From assembly GCF_005217525.1 (NCBI RefSeq), contig NZ_PNXQ01000014.1, forward strand, positions 230,753-273,342: DNA of 42,590 nucleotides, given 5' to 3'. A program made the position numbers and the translations under genes. The notes below the pieces were generated by a model. That model ran no database searches. It worked only from the letters and a program-made list of their open reading frames with translations, and was not told the DNA's origin. The first letter of the stretch is position 1. Each line of letters begins with the position of its first letter. Source of the stretch: Paenibacillus terrae (lineage in GTDB: Bacteria > Bacillota > Bacilli > Paenibacillales > Paenibacillaceae). This document shows positions 1 to 7,939 of this stretch, in pieces.

Positions 1-807
1 ATTATCTTTATTGCCCTGGCCATTGGAGCTATTGTGATGATCGCACCGTTGCTCTGGATGCTGTCCACCTCGGTTAAGGAAAAGCAGGATGTTTTTGCTC
101 TTCCGCCAGTATGGATACCAGAAGTGTTCCAGTTCAGCAAATACAAGGAGATTTGGGAAGCAGGGCCCTTGCTCAGCGGGATTAAAAACAGTGTGATTGT
201 GGCCGTAAGTGTTACCGTTATTGGTACTTTTACATCCAGTGTGGCCGCTTTTGCATTCGCAAAGCTGAGATTTCCTCATAAAAACAAGCTGTTTCTGGCC
301 CTGATCGCATCCATGATGATTCCGTATCCGACGGTTATGATTCCACAGTTTATGATGTTTTCCAAGCTCGGTTGGGTAGACACGCTTCTGCCGCTGATCG
401 TTCCGGGTCTGTTTGGGAATGTGGTCATGATCTTTTTCCTGCGGCAGTATTTACTTAGCATACCTGATGCCATTATCGAAGCTGCCAAAATTGACGGAAG
501 CTCTTATTTCCGACTCTACTCGTCGATTACGTTCCCGCTCATTAAGCCAGCTATCGCCGCGCAGCTTATTTTATGGTTCATGGGGATATGGAACGATTAT
601 CTGGCACCTATTATTTATTTGAATTCACCGGAAACGCAAACATTGCAGCTGGTCATAGCGAACTTTAATGCGACCTATGCCATTCAGACGGATTATCCGC
701 TCATTATGGCAGCTTCTATAGTCGCTTTGTTACCTGTGCTGATTATATTCCTGATCTTCCAGAAACAGATTATTGAGTCGGTTGCTATTTCCGGTGTCAA
801 AGGTTAA
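1..807 (+). CDS. Carbohydrate ABC transporter permease (MalG type), 5' end outside window
   Basis: This is an inner-membrane permease subunit of a sugar ABC importer. The reading frame is open from base 1, so the start codon lies upstream of the window; the visible 268 residues are nearly the whole protein. Hydrophobic segments alternate with short loops. The cytoplasmic EAA loop that contacts the ATPase is visible about 110 residues before the end (EAAKIDGSSYFRLYSSITFP), followed by a segment containing WNDY, typical of the MalG/CUT1 subgroup. It is followed after 26 bases by a GH43 lipoprotein and then a second GH43 enzyme, so the likely substrate is arabino-oligosaccharide released outside the cell. 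The substrate is inferred from these neighbours, not from the permease sequence. Confidence 0.9.
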   Translation: MIFIALAIGAIVMIAPLLWMLSTSVKEKQDVFALPPVWIPEVFQFSKYKEIWEAGPLLSGIKNSVIVAVSVTVIGTFTSSVAAFAFAKLRFPHKNKLFLALIASMMIPYPTVMIPQFMMFSKLGWVDTLLPLIVPGLFGNVVMIFFLRQYLLSIPDAIIEAAKIDGSSYFRLYSSITFPLIKPAIAAQLILWFMGIWNDYLAPIIYLNSPETQTLQLVIANFNATYAIQTDYPLIMAASIVALLPVLIIFLIFQKQIIESVAISGVKG

Positions 808-833
808 GTGTAGCCACTGGAGGGCACGGATGA

Positions 834-2267
834 ATGATGCAAGGCAATCACAAATCTAAAGGAAGGAGGGAGATAACAGTTATGGTGATGCTGCTTATGC
901 TGGGCCTATCCGGTTGTGAGAATAACACCCCGGACCCTGTGTATCCGCAGGCTCCGCCTCCCGATCACTTGTATGATCCAAGTACGATAAATGATGAGCA
1001 GCGCTGGACGATTAACAATGCGCATGATCCTGCGATTATCAAAACAGATCAGGGCTATTATGTCTACTCCACGGATGTAAAGGTAGGCGGAGAGCTAAGA
1101 CCGGGGGTCATGGTACGTAAATCAACCGACCTGATCCACTGGAACTGGGTGCAGTATGCGCTGCCTGGCATTCCAAAGGAAGCAGAGGTATGGTCGTCAG
1201 CAACCAATCTGTGGGCACCGGACGTTATTAAAATGGGCGATATCTATCGGATGTATTATTCAGCTTCTACTTTTGGCAGCACACGGTCAGCCATCGGATT
1301 GCAGACATCAAGCTCGCCGGAAGGCCCGTGGAAGGATGAAGGGCTGGTCGTTAAAACGAAGGAGCATGACAAGCTGAATGCAATTGATGCCAATCCGGTG
1401 CTGGATGCGGAGGGGAATCCGTGGATGGTATACGGCTCGTTTTTTGGAGGCATTTATATTACGCCACTTGATCCCCAGACTGGAAAGCTGAAGGAGTCTG
1501 GCTACGGGAAAAATATTGCCGCCAGAGATCGGGCAACAGAGGATGGTGCTGTGGAAGGGCCGTACATTGTGTACAATCCCGCATTCCGCAAATATTACTT
1601 GTTTGTCTCATATGATTCTTTGTTCGAGGACTATAATGTACGCGTTGCCCGCTCGGATTCGATTACAGGTCCGTATGTGGATATCAATGGACATGATATG
1701 GCAGATACCAGCTATTTGCCCCAATATGAGATCGGAAACAAGGTATTGGGTGGCTATCGGTTCAGCGAAGGAGAAGGCTGGGTTGCGCCAGGTCACAATT
1801 CCGTTCTGAAGGACGGAGAGGATTATTATATCGTGCATCATGCACGGGGAGAGACGGATAAGCGATGGCCGTATCTGCATGTACGTAAAATATTATGGAC
1901 CGCTGAGGGCTGGCCTGTCGTATCGCCGGAACGGTATGCGGGCGAGCAAGAGCAGGATATACCTCAAAGATTATTATCCGGCAGTTGGGAACGCATCGTG
2001 ATGAAGCAGGAAGTGGACGGTCAAGTGGAAGCTGAACCGCTTCGTCTGGAAGATGGAGGTCGGGCAACCAGCGGAATGCTTGAAGGCCAGTGGAGCTTTG
2101 ACGGCAAGCGTACTTTAACAATGGATTGGAGCGATACGCCCGTTGGGACCAAGGAGCAACTGTTATTGCTTCCTTCATGGGACTGGGAGTTGGGTCGTCA
2201 CACTTTAGTTTTTACAGGTATGGACGACAAGGGGATTTCCATTTGGGGTAAGCGTATCGGCGATTAA
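834..2267 (+). CDS. GH43 arabinan endo-1,5-alpha-L-arabinosidase-like lipoprotein
   Basis: Probable cell-surface enzyme cutting alpha-1,5-arabinan. The start at 834 has a GGAGGG ribosome site 9 bases upstream. The N-terminus is a lipoprotein signal with lipobox LSGC (Cys28), so the mature protein should be membrane-anchored outside the cell. A GH43 five-bladed propeller follows: the catalytic base Asp lies in HDPAI (Asp65), a second Asp in the AIDANPV stretch and the acid Glu in VEGPYI. HNSV and VHHARG motifs mark the last blades. Residues from about 370 to 477 form a small C-terminal domain often present in bacterial arabinanases. The gene sits between a sugar permease and a cytoplasmic GH43, which fits extracellular chain cutting followed by uptake. 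Exact specificity within GH43 is inferred. Confidence 0.85.
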   Translation: MMQGNHKSKGRREITVMVMLLMLGLSGCENNTPDPVYPQAPPPDHLYDPSTINDEQRWTINNAHDPAIIKTDQGYYVYSTDVKVGGELRPGVMVRKSTDLIHWNWVQYALPGIPKEAEVWSSATNLWAPDVIKMGDIYRMYYSASTFGSTRSAIGLQTSSSPEGPWKDEGLVVKTKEHDKLNAIDANPVLDAEGNPWMVYGSFFGGIYITPLDPQTGKLKESGYGKNIAARDRATEDGAVEGPYIVYNPAFRKYYLFVSYDSLFEDYNVRVARSDSITGPYVDINGHDMADTSYLPQYEIGNKVLGGYRFSEGEGWVAPGHNSVLKDGEDYYIVHHARGETDKRWPYLHVRKILWTAEGWPVVSPERYAGEQEQDIPQRLLSGSWERIVMKQEVDGQVEAEPLRLEDGGRATSGMLEGQWSFDGKRTLTMDWSDTPVGTKEQLLLLPSWDWELGRHTLVFTGMDDKGISIWGKRIGD

Positions 2268-2308
2268 TTGTATGAACTACATACTTATAAATAGAGGAGA
2301 GAAGAACT

Positions 2309-3280
2309 ATGAATCAACCTATACCTTTTATTAATCCGGTTATTGAGCAACGGGCAGACCCTTGGATTTACAAGCATAGTGATGGATATTATTACTTTAC
2401 CGGGTCTGTACCCGAGTATGATCGTATTGAGGTTCGGCGGGCACTTACTATACAGGGATTAAATACAGCAGAGCCTGTCGCCGTGTGGCATAAATATGAA
2501 ACAGGTCCGTTAAGCGCTAACATTTGGGCGCCGGAAATTCATTTTATTGAGGGCAAATGGTACATTTATTTTGCAGCAGCTCGCACTACTGAAACGAAGG
2601 AAGGTCTGTTTGACCACCGGATGTTCGTGCTGGAAAATGCTTCGGCCAACCCACTGGAAGGAGAATGGGTGGAAAAGGGGCAGATCAAAACCCGTTGGGA
2701 AACATTTTCGCTTGATGGAACAGCCTTCCAGCATCATGGAATTTTGTATTATGTATGGGCACAGAAGGACCCGGACATTGTCGGCAATTCCAATCTGTAC
2801 ATTTCTGAAATGAGCAATCCGTGGACGCTGCGCGGTGAGCAGGTAATGATCTCGACCCCTGAATATGATTGGGAAGTCATCGGTTTTAAGGTAAATGAAG
2901 GAGCGGCAGTTCTGAAACGGAACGGACGAATCTTTATCAGCTATTCAGCCAGCGCGACTGACTACAATTATTGCATGGGACTGCTGACTGCAGACGAGAA
3001 TGCAGACCTGCTCGACCCGAAATCATGGGCGAAATCACCTGAGCCGGTATTCTGCACGAATGAGGAAACGGGCCAGTTTGGACCGGGTCATAACAGCTTT
3101 ACGGTTGGGGCTGACGGTAATGACGTCATCGTGTATCATGCACGGAATTACAAGGAGATTACGGGTGACCCGTTGTATGACCCGAATCGCCATACACGTG
3201 TTCAGCCGTTGAATTGGCACGAGGACGGGACGCCTCATTTTGGCATTCCGGTATCGGATGGAGTTCCTGTCGGTAAATAA
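2309..3280 (+). CDS. GH43 exo-alpha-L-arabinofuranosidase-like enzyme, cytoplasmic
   Basis: A 323-residue single-domain GH43 enzyme without a signal peptide, so it should act in the cytoplasm on imported arabino-oligosaccharides. The likely catalytic residues are Asp17 (RADPW), Asp136 (SLDGTAF) and Glu197 (NEGAAVL); late-blade motifs HNSF and YHARNY are present. Length and motif spacing match the short GH43 group that contains exo-acting 1,5-arabinofuranosidases. The start has a GAGGAG site. It lies 41 bases after the GH43 lipoprotein, in the same operon as the permease, and the operon is closed by a strong hairpin at 3381. A beta-xylosidase activity cannot be excluded from sequence alone. 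Confidence 0.82.
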   Translation: MNQPIPFINPVIEQRADPWIYKHSDGYYYFTGSVPEYDRIEVRRALTIQGLNTAEPVAVWHKYETGPLSANIWAPEIHFIEGKWYIYFAAARTTETKEGLFDHRMFVLENASANPLEGEWVEKGQIKTRWETFSLDGTAFQHHGILYYVWAQKDPDIVGNSNLYISEMSNPWTLRGEQVMISTPEYDWEVIGFKVNEGAAVLKRNGRIFISYSASATDYNYCMGLLTADENADLLDPKSWAKSPEPVFCTNEETGQFGPGHNSFTVGADGNDVIVYHARNYKEITGDPLYDPNRHTRVQPLNWHEDGTPHFGIPVSDGVPVGK

Positions 3281-3380
3281 GCGATACGAATGTTACAGGA
3301 GTGGCGTGTTGTATAACAGCGACGCAGTTTTCTGAACAATGCAGGAAATGATAGATTAACTACGTATAACAAGGATGATT

Positions 3381-3422
3381 AGATATCTTCTAAGCCGTAA
3401 GGCTGGGAGATATCTTTTTTTT
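3381..3422 (+). terminator. Rho-independent terminator of the arabinan operon
   Basis: AGATATCT at 3381-3388 pairs with AGATATCT at 3408-3415, extended inward by AGCC (3393-3396) pairing with GGCT (3401-3404) around a GTAA tetraloop. Eight T residues follow. It lies about 100 bases after the second GH43 gene. The remaining bases to 3585 hold no gene; they are AT-rich and probably contain the promoter of the next gene, but I could not fix its -35 and -10 boxes. Confidence 0.85.
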
Positions 3423-3585
3423 CGTGGCAGCGGAAAAACCCTTATCAAAAACTCGGCTTATAATTGTTAAAAAAGTTTAATATTTTCCACGGGATGTAAA
3501 CAATAAATGTATGGTAAAGTGTATTTTATACAAGGCTCTTATCTACACGTATTTACCGAATCCGAATCAATCGAGGTGAGGAAAA

Positions 3586-5673
3586 ATGCTGCAATCGTTA
3601 AAAGCCATTGCCAACTATCGGAAAGAAAACGATCTGGCCTGGGATACGCCGACTTGGCTCAAGCTGCTCGTTTCGGCTGAGGAGCGCATTGTGAACCTGG
3701 AACGAATCCACTCTATAGGGGAGTTAAAGGATGCTAATCCTGTACTGGATTATGTGGAGCGTACGTTGCTTATTTTGGACGGGCTTCCATTGTCTTTCTG
3801 GATTAAGGAGCTGCTGGAAGACGTGCTGGTATGGTCTGAGACGGCCAAAGGAGGCACAGTACGCGAACGGCTGCGTTGGCAGCAGGAGGGCATCAATTTA
3901 TTTGTGCATAATATTGGTTCCGCCCAGCTGTACGTCAGACAGGCTCAAGCGGAGAAACCGGTGTTCCCCCGCAACACTATGACTCGGATTCTGATTGAGA
4001 CCCATGGATTAATCGGACAGTATATACGGGGTGAAATTCCTTTTGCGGAAAATCGGGCGCTGCTGGAAATTACCCGTAAGGGCTGGTTAAGCCACGAAGA
4101 ACTGGAGCTTGCCTTACGTGCGCTAAATGAATGCATTATCGCCGGGGTAGACCCTGAGTTATGGGAGCAGGTACGGAGTGAAGTGGAGCAACTGATTGGC
4201 TGGATCGCCTGGGATAACGCGCCTGTGGCCTGGAGTGTGAAGGAACGACTGGAGAGATTACGGTCGGTTTCTATTCATGAAGGGGAACCCTTCGAGCAGG
4301 CTTACGCCGAGCTGGAGCGCGAGTTGAATGTAGATAAGGCGTTGGCTCCGTTGGAGAATCGAACGCTTTGGTATGTGGAGTCGGCTTTACAGGATTTTTC
4401 GCTTCCGGAGCTGGTGAAGGTATTTTTAGTTGCGTTACGGGATGGTACGGGACAGGAATTGCCTGCAACGGTGCGACATATCAGCTTTGAATCCCTCATG
4501 AACACGATGCATTATGACTATCGAGGTATCAAGAAAATTAATGTATACAAAAAACGAATGATTGAGAAATATTTACATGCGCTATCCTGGCAGGATATCT
4601 TGCAAGGAAAACGGAAGCATAATCCTCATTTGAATGTGATCGTGGAGCATAAAGAGGAACTGCCGAGTACCGTATTTTTCAATTTTCATTTTTCATCTGC
4701 GGCTGAGAAGCTGATCGACTTTTGCATCGAGGCGGAAAAAACGCCTTTGTATGACAAAGCTATATTATTACTGTTTGACCTGTTCGGCTTGCGTCGTGAT
4801 GCTTATGATCGTTTTCACAATGAGGAAACATACCTTATGGATATGAATCAAACTGTGGATTACAAAAAGGTCATTCTGGATTATGTGACGGGGACTCGTG
4901 TACTGGATATCGGACCTGGCGGGGGGGTGCTGCTGGATCTGATTGAACAGGAGATACCGGACGTGAAGCCGCTGGGACTCGATATTTCTGTGAATGTTAT
5001 TGAAGCGCTCAAACGTAAAAAGCAATTGGAGGGCCACCGCTGGGATGTGATTAAAGGAGATGCTCTCCAACTGGAGGAATTTATAGAGCCGGGGAGCATG
5101 GACACGGTCATTTTTTCTTCCATTCTCCACGAGCTGTATTCTTACATTGAACGGGATGGAGCCCGGTTCAATCTGCATACGGTGGAGGCTGCTTTGCAAA
5201 GCGCCTATCATGTGCTGGCACCGGGCGGACGTATCATTATCCGTGACGGCATTATGACTGAACCGACAGAACAGCGCAGACGAATCCGGTTCTTGGAGCC
5301 GGACGGAATGGAATGGTTGCTGCGATATGCCGAGGATTTTGCAGGTCGCCACATTGAAGTTGAGCGTGTGAGTGAGCATGAGGCTATTTTGCCTGTGAAC
5401 GATGCGATGGAATTTCTGTACACCTACACGTGGGGGACGGAAGCCTATGTGCATGAAGTGCAGGAGCAGTTTGGGTATTTTACCCCTTCACAGTATGAAG
5501 AGTGTATTCGCCGCACGCTTGGATCGCACGCTATAATCCGGGAGAGCCGTCACTATTTGCAGGAGGGATATGCGGAAGCGCTGGCCGGGCGTATTGAATT
5601 TACCGATGAGCAGGGTCAGCCTGTTTCCCTGCCGGATAGCACCTGTCTGATTGTGATTGAGAAGCCGCAATAG
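3586..5673 (+). CDS. Large protein with C-terminal class I SAM-dependent methyltransferase domain
   Basis: A 695-residue soluble protein. Residues about 435 to 590 are a class I methyltransferase: motif I VLDIGPGGG near 438-446, then the acidic loop LGLDIS, the GDAL segment that usually contacts adenine, and the post-motif region VIFSSILHELYSY. The first 410 residues are mostly predicted helix with many Leu, Glu and Arg and match no family I recognise. A C-terminal tail of about 100 residues follows the methyltransferase fold. The substrate is unknown. It is monocistronic, flanked by a terminator upstream and a bidirectional terminator downstream. The GAGGTGAGG ribosome site supports the start. 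The unusual architecture, a small methyltransferase behind a much longer unknown domain, suggests the N-terminal part recognises a macromolecular substrate; this is inference. Confidence 0.75.
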   Translation: MLQSLKAIANYRKENDLAWDTPTWLKLLVSAEERIVNLERIHSIGELKDANPVLDYVERTLLILDGLPLSFWIKELLEDVLVWSETAKGGTVRERLRWQQEGINLFVHNIGSAQLYVRQAQAEKPVFPRNTMTRILIETHGLIGQYIRGEIPFAENRALLEITRKGWLSHEELELALRALNECIIAGVDPELWEQVRSEVEQLIGWIAWDNAPVAWSVKERLERLRSVSIHEGEPFEQAYAELERELNVDKALAPLENRTLWYVESALQDFSLPELVKVFLVALRDGTGQELPATVRHISFESLMNTMHYDYRGIKKINVYKKRMIEKYLHALSWQDILQGKRKHNPHLNVIVEHKEELPSTVFFNFHFSSAAEKLIDFCIEAEKTPLYDKAILLLFDLFGLRRDAYDRFHNEETYLMDMNQTVDYKKVILDYVTGTRVLDIGPGGGVLLDLIEQEIPDVKPLGLDISVNVIEALKRKKQLEGHRWDVIKGDALQLEEFIEPGSMDTVIFSSILHELYSYIERDGARFNLHTVEAALQSAYHVLAPGGRIIIRDGIMTEPTEQRRRIRFLEPDGMEWLLRYAEDFAGRHIEVERVSEHEAILPVNDAMEFLYTYTWGTEAYVHEVQEQFGYFTPSQYEECIRRTLGSHAIIRESRHYLQEGYAEALAGRIEFTDEQGQPVSLPDSTCLIVIEKPQ

Positions 5674-5701
5674 AGTAGGTTAAGCTGATCCAGTTGAACA
5701 A

Positions 5702-5744
5702 AAAAAGCCTTTTGATTGCGCCAAGTGCGATCAAAAGGCTTTTT
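5702..5744. terminator. Bidirectional terminator
   Basis: AAAAAGCCTTTTGATTGC at 5702-5719 pairs with GCGATCAAAAGGCTTTTT ending at 5744, with a short loop. T runs on both strands let it serve both the methyltransferase gene (plus) and the YHYH-domain gene (minus), which converge here. Confidence 0.85.
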
Positions 5745-5760
5745 GGCATATTCGAGTGGC

Positions 5761-6399
5761 TTATAGAGAGATTTTTAGCGTATTTGTGTTTTCATCATAG
5801 ACTAACTGCGCACCCAATCCTTTGGCGAATACCTGTACAGGTACATAAGTGGTGTCATTGATCGTCTTGGGGGCCACAGCGATTTGTTCCGCTTGTCCAT
5901 TGTAAAATACGGTTTGGCTTCCCAGGGTTAACGTAACTTTGTGATTGGCCTTGGTAACCCCTATGGTTCCAGTACCGTGATCCCACACGACCTCAGCCTT
6001 CAAGCTTTCTGCTATATCGCGCAAGGGAACAAGATTTGTATTTTGGTAGATAACGGGCTTGGCTGTAAAAGAAATAGGCGTTCCATTCACGAGTACTTTC
6101 AGATTGGTTGTAGTATAAGCGGGTTTTTGGCTCTGTTGTGTACTTTGCTGCTGTTTTGATTTTTGCTTTGATTTCGAGGTTTTCTTGGATGCAGAGCTAC
6201 TGGAAGAGGAAGAACTGCTGGAGGAAGAACCCCCGTTATGATAGTGATATTCTCCGTAGGAAAGGCCCCATTTCGAGCAGTTGGTCCAGCAGGTATGGCC
6301 GCCACTGGAGTCTGTTCTGCCCGGATGAGCAGATACGGATAAAGAACCGGATAGAGCGAGCAGTAAGACAGAAGCAGTTATGCCGACTTTCTTTTTCAT
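5761..6399 (-). CDS. Secreted YHYH-domain protein with copper amine oxidase N-terminal-like (stalk) domain
   Basis: A 212-residue secreted protein. Residues 1-24 form a Sec signal ending at SVSA before HPG. Next is a short Cys-containing YHYH region (HTCWTNCSKWG, EYHYHNGG), then a low-complexity linker of 14 serines and Lys/Gln-rich sequence (about residues 58-92). The C-terminal 110 residues are a copper amine oxidase N-terminal-like domain: NGTPISFTAKPVI, then LVPLRDIAESL, and near the end TYVPVQVFAKGLGA. In Paenibacillus this domain is a common wall-associated module and carries no oxidase activity. The Ser-rich linker suggests a two-headed extracellular protein. The role is unknown. It converges with the methyltransferase gene across a shared terminator. 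Confidence 0.8.
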   Translation of the reverse strand: MKKKVGITASVLLLALSGSLSVSAHPGRTDSSGGHTCWTNCSKWGLSYGEYHYHNGGSSSSSSSSSSSSASKKTSKSKQKSKQQQSTQQSQKPAYTTTNLKVLVNGTPISFTAKPVIYQNTNLVPLRDIAESLKAEVVWDHGTGTIGVTKANHKVTLTLGSQTVFYNGQAEQIAVAPKTINDTTYVPVQVFAKGLGAQLVYDENTNTLKISL

Positions 6400-6595
6400 G
6401 AATTGTAAGCTCCTTGTTAATCGAAGTTTTTATATGACCCTCAAAGTAGAAGAGAACGTTTGCAGTGTTGGGTTCTATAGAATATATCGGTAACAGCGTC
6501 TCAATAATTTACCAAAATTAAGAAAAGACGATTTTGAAAAAAAGATTTGGCACAGCACCTTGGTATTTCGGTTGAAGAAAGATAACAAACAACTC

Positions 6596-6624
6596 TGTTT
6601 TTATTATTACTTTTTGCATATAAT
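6596..6624 (+). promoter_or_regulatory. Candidate sigma-A promoter of the VOC gene
   Basis: A perfect -10 box TATAAT lies at 6619-6624, with a weak -35 (TGTTTT, 6596-6601) 17 bases upstream. Transcription would start near 6631, placing the long inverted repeat at 6646-6692 inside the untranslated leader. Confidence 0.5.
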
Positions 6625-6645
6625 ACAGGAGAAATGACGGGTAAC

Positions 6646-6692
6646 TGAATCAATTTCATAATACCCTCAGTAGCTTTTATGAAATTGATTCA
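6646..6692. repeat. 16-bp perfect inverted repeat in the VOC gene leader
   Basis: TGAATCAATTTCATAA (6646-6661) is repeated exactly as its reverse complement at 6677-6692, separated by 15 bases. No T run follows, so it is not an ordinary terminator. It lies between a perfect -10 box and the ribosome binding site of the VOC gene. It could be a repressor operator or a leader hairpin controlling translation. Confidence 0.8.
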
Positions 6693-6723
6693 ACTATAAA
6701 AAATGAAGGAGTTGTGCTGAAAA

Positions 6724-7149
6724 ATGTCAAAGCGTTTGATCCCCTATATTACGATGGATGGAAATGCGAAGGACGCGATTCAATTTTATGAAAAGGCATT
6801 GGATGCCCAACTTCTTTTTATCCAAACCTTCGGTGAAATGCCTGAAAATCCGGAATTCCCCATTCCCGCAGAGGTCAAGGAACGTGTGGGACATGCCACT
6901 CTCAAAGTCGGTGAGACAGAGCTTATGTTTTCCGACACCTTTCCTGGTTCGCCGTTTAACAGCGGGAATCAGGTGAGCATCTGTATTACCACCGACAGTG
7001 TCGAGCAATCCAGAAAAATGTTTGACGCTCTACAGCAGGGAGGACAGGTGGGGATGGCTTTGCAAGAAACCCATTTTAGTCCTGCTTATGGGAATGTAAC
7101 AGACAAGTTTGGTGTCACTTTTCAAATTTTCACGGAGGGTCGGCCTTAA
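6724..7149 (+). CDS. VOC-fold protein, PhnB/3-demethylubiquinone methyltransferase-like family
   Basis: A 141-residue protein of the vicinal-oxygen-chelate superfamily, PhnB-like subgroup. The N-terminal IPYITMDGNAKDAIQFYEKA is the standard first beta-alpha unit. A second unit starts at HATLKVGETELMFSDTFPG, and the final strand YGNVTDKFGVTFQI is the family signature. Members usually form dimers; the enzymatic role of most is unknown and some bind antibiotics or metals. A GAAGGAG site lies 13 bases before the ATG. The gene stands alone between a leader inverted repeat and a terminator, so it is probably individually regulated. Confidence 0.85.
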   Translation: MSKRLIPYITMDGNAKDAIQFYEKALDAQLLFIQTFGEMPENPEFPIPAEVKERVGHATLKVGETELMFSDTFPGSPFNSGNQVSICITTDSVEQSRKMFDALQQGGQVGMALQETHFSPAYGNVTDKFGVTFQIFTEGRP

Positions 7150-7161
7150 ACAATGGAAAAC

Positions 7162-7199
7162 GGCCTGATTTCGCTACCTTGGCGATCTGGCTGTTTTTT
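7162..7199 (+). terminator. Terminator of the VOC gene
   Basis: An imperfect hairpin (GGCC, GAT and CGC blocks at 7162-7174 with their partners at 7182-7192) is followed by six T residues at 7194-7199. It overlaps the end of a leftward ankyrin-gene remnant. Confidence 0.65.
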
Positions 7200-7356
7200 G
7201 TATGAATCCTCGTTCAAGAGGTTGCTCCATTAACAGACGAATGATTTCCGGTTGATCGTGATGATATGCAGCCATATGCAGACAAGTATGACCATCGCTA
7301 TCCTGAATGGCGGTTCTGGCCTGGTGGGACACAAGGAGAAAGGATTTATCCCCTCG
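7174..7356 (-). pseudogene. Ankyrin-repeat protein remnant
   Basis: Reading leftward, 60 codons encode a fragment containing ARTAIQDSDGHTCLHMAAYH and then QPEIIRLLMEQ. This carries the ankyrin signature (GxTxLHxAA, followed by a helix ending in LL). It is closed in frame upstream by a TAA and has no start codon or ribosome site. Full ankyrin proteins have several repeats, so this is only a 3' scrap of a lost gene. It opens a run of similar remnants up to 7910. Confidence 0.7.
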
Positions 7357-7362
7357 TTAGTT

Positions 7363-7607
7363 TTAAATAAAAATACTTATCGCTGAGTATATCAACAACA
7401 AACACATAATTAATCGAAATGACTTGTCATGTTTAGCAAAGAACTTTTGAAAATCGAGCCGAACCCTGACCATAAAAGTAACGCCAGCCATCCTAAAAAA
7501 ATGGACAAAGCCAAATAAAAAACGATGGATTCAAACGAATGATTAAACGGCAAGATAAAAGCACTCATGACCGTTAAAAAAAACAATGTGGAACCCTTTA
7601 TGCTTAA
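7363..7607 (-). pseudogene. LysE-family transporter C-terminal remnant with frameshift
   Basis: Leftward translation gives a hydrophobic C-terminal piece containing STLFFLTVMSAFILPF, then FLGWLALLLWSGFGSIFK. After a one-base slip in an A run it continues in the next frame as KHDKSFRLIMCLLLIYSAIS and ends at TAA. The layout (two membrane segments, W-G-S/F region, charged loop with an R-L/I pattern, last membrane segment) matches the last third of LysE/RhtB amino-acid exporters. It lacks the N-terminal two thirds and is frameshifted, so it is non-functional. The family assignment is by pattern only. Confidence 0.6.
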
Positions 7608-7678
7608 CTATCGTTTCCCTTTACTTGAATAATTCGTTTCTGAATCTGACCATCGTCTGTTTGGAAAAATCCCCACAG

Positions 7679-7719
7679 AAAAAGCGCCGGCTCACGATGT
7701 TATCATGAAACCGGTGCTT
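7679..7719 (-). terminator. Leftward terminator left behind by a decayed gene
   Basis: On the minus strand AAGCACCGG (7719-7711) pairs with CCGGCGCTT (7690-7682) with one mismatch, extended inward by TTTCATGAT and ATCGTGAG, then five T residues. It sits just downstream of the SLH remnant ending at 7773 and probably served that gene. Confidence 0.65.
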
Positions 7720-7772
7720 ATTCGATCGTTTCTACATATACGTTCAAATGGAGTCTCTGTTAGGAAGCCCCG

Positions 7773-7910
7773 TTAATTGATGAAATGGAACTGCTTTAAC
7801 AACCGTTCCAAGAGCACCGCCGCTTCCACCCGGGTCGTATGCGCCAAGGGTGCAAATTGATTAGCGCTGCACCCCTGGGCCTACTCAGCCCCATTGGACA
7901 CCGCGGGACT
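7773..7910 (-). pseudogene. SLH-domain protein C-terminal remnant
   Basis: Leftward translation before the TAA at 7773-7775 gives GCSANQFAPLAHTTRVEAAV followed by LLERLLKQFHFIN. This is the last half of an S-layer homology motif (FxP, TRxEAAxLLxRLL). The frame upstream reads SNGAE, then a TAG at 7881-7883, then AQG, so a Gln codon has probably mutated to stop. It is the 3' tail of a cell-wall-anchored protein gene. No further SLH repeats are recognisable upstream because intact hydrolase sequence begins at 7940. Confidence 0.65.
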
Positions 7911-7939
7911 CCGGCTGGTTGCTATTCAGGAAGCGCGTG

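Noticed and set aside
4768..5454. 228-residue leftward frame inside the methyltransferase gene
   Set aside because: Antisense to the conserved SAM domain; composition looks like a shadow.
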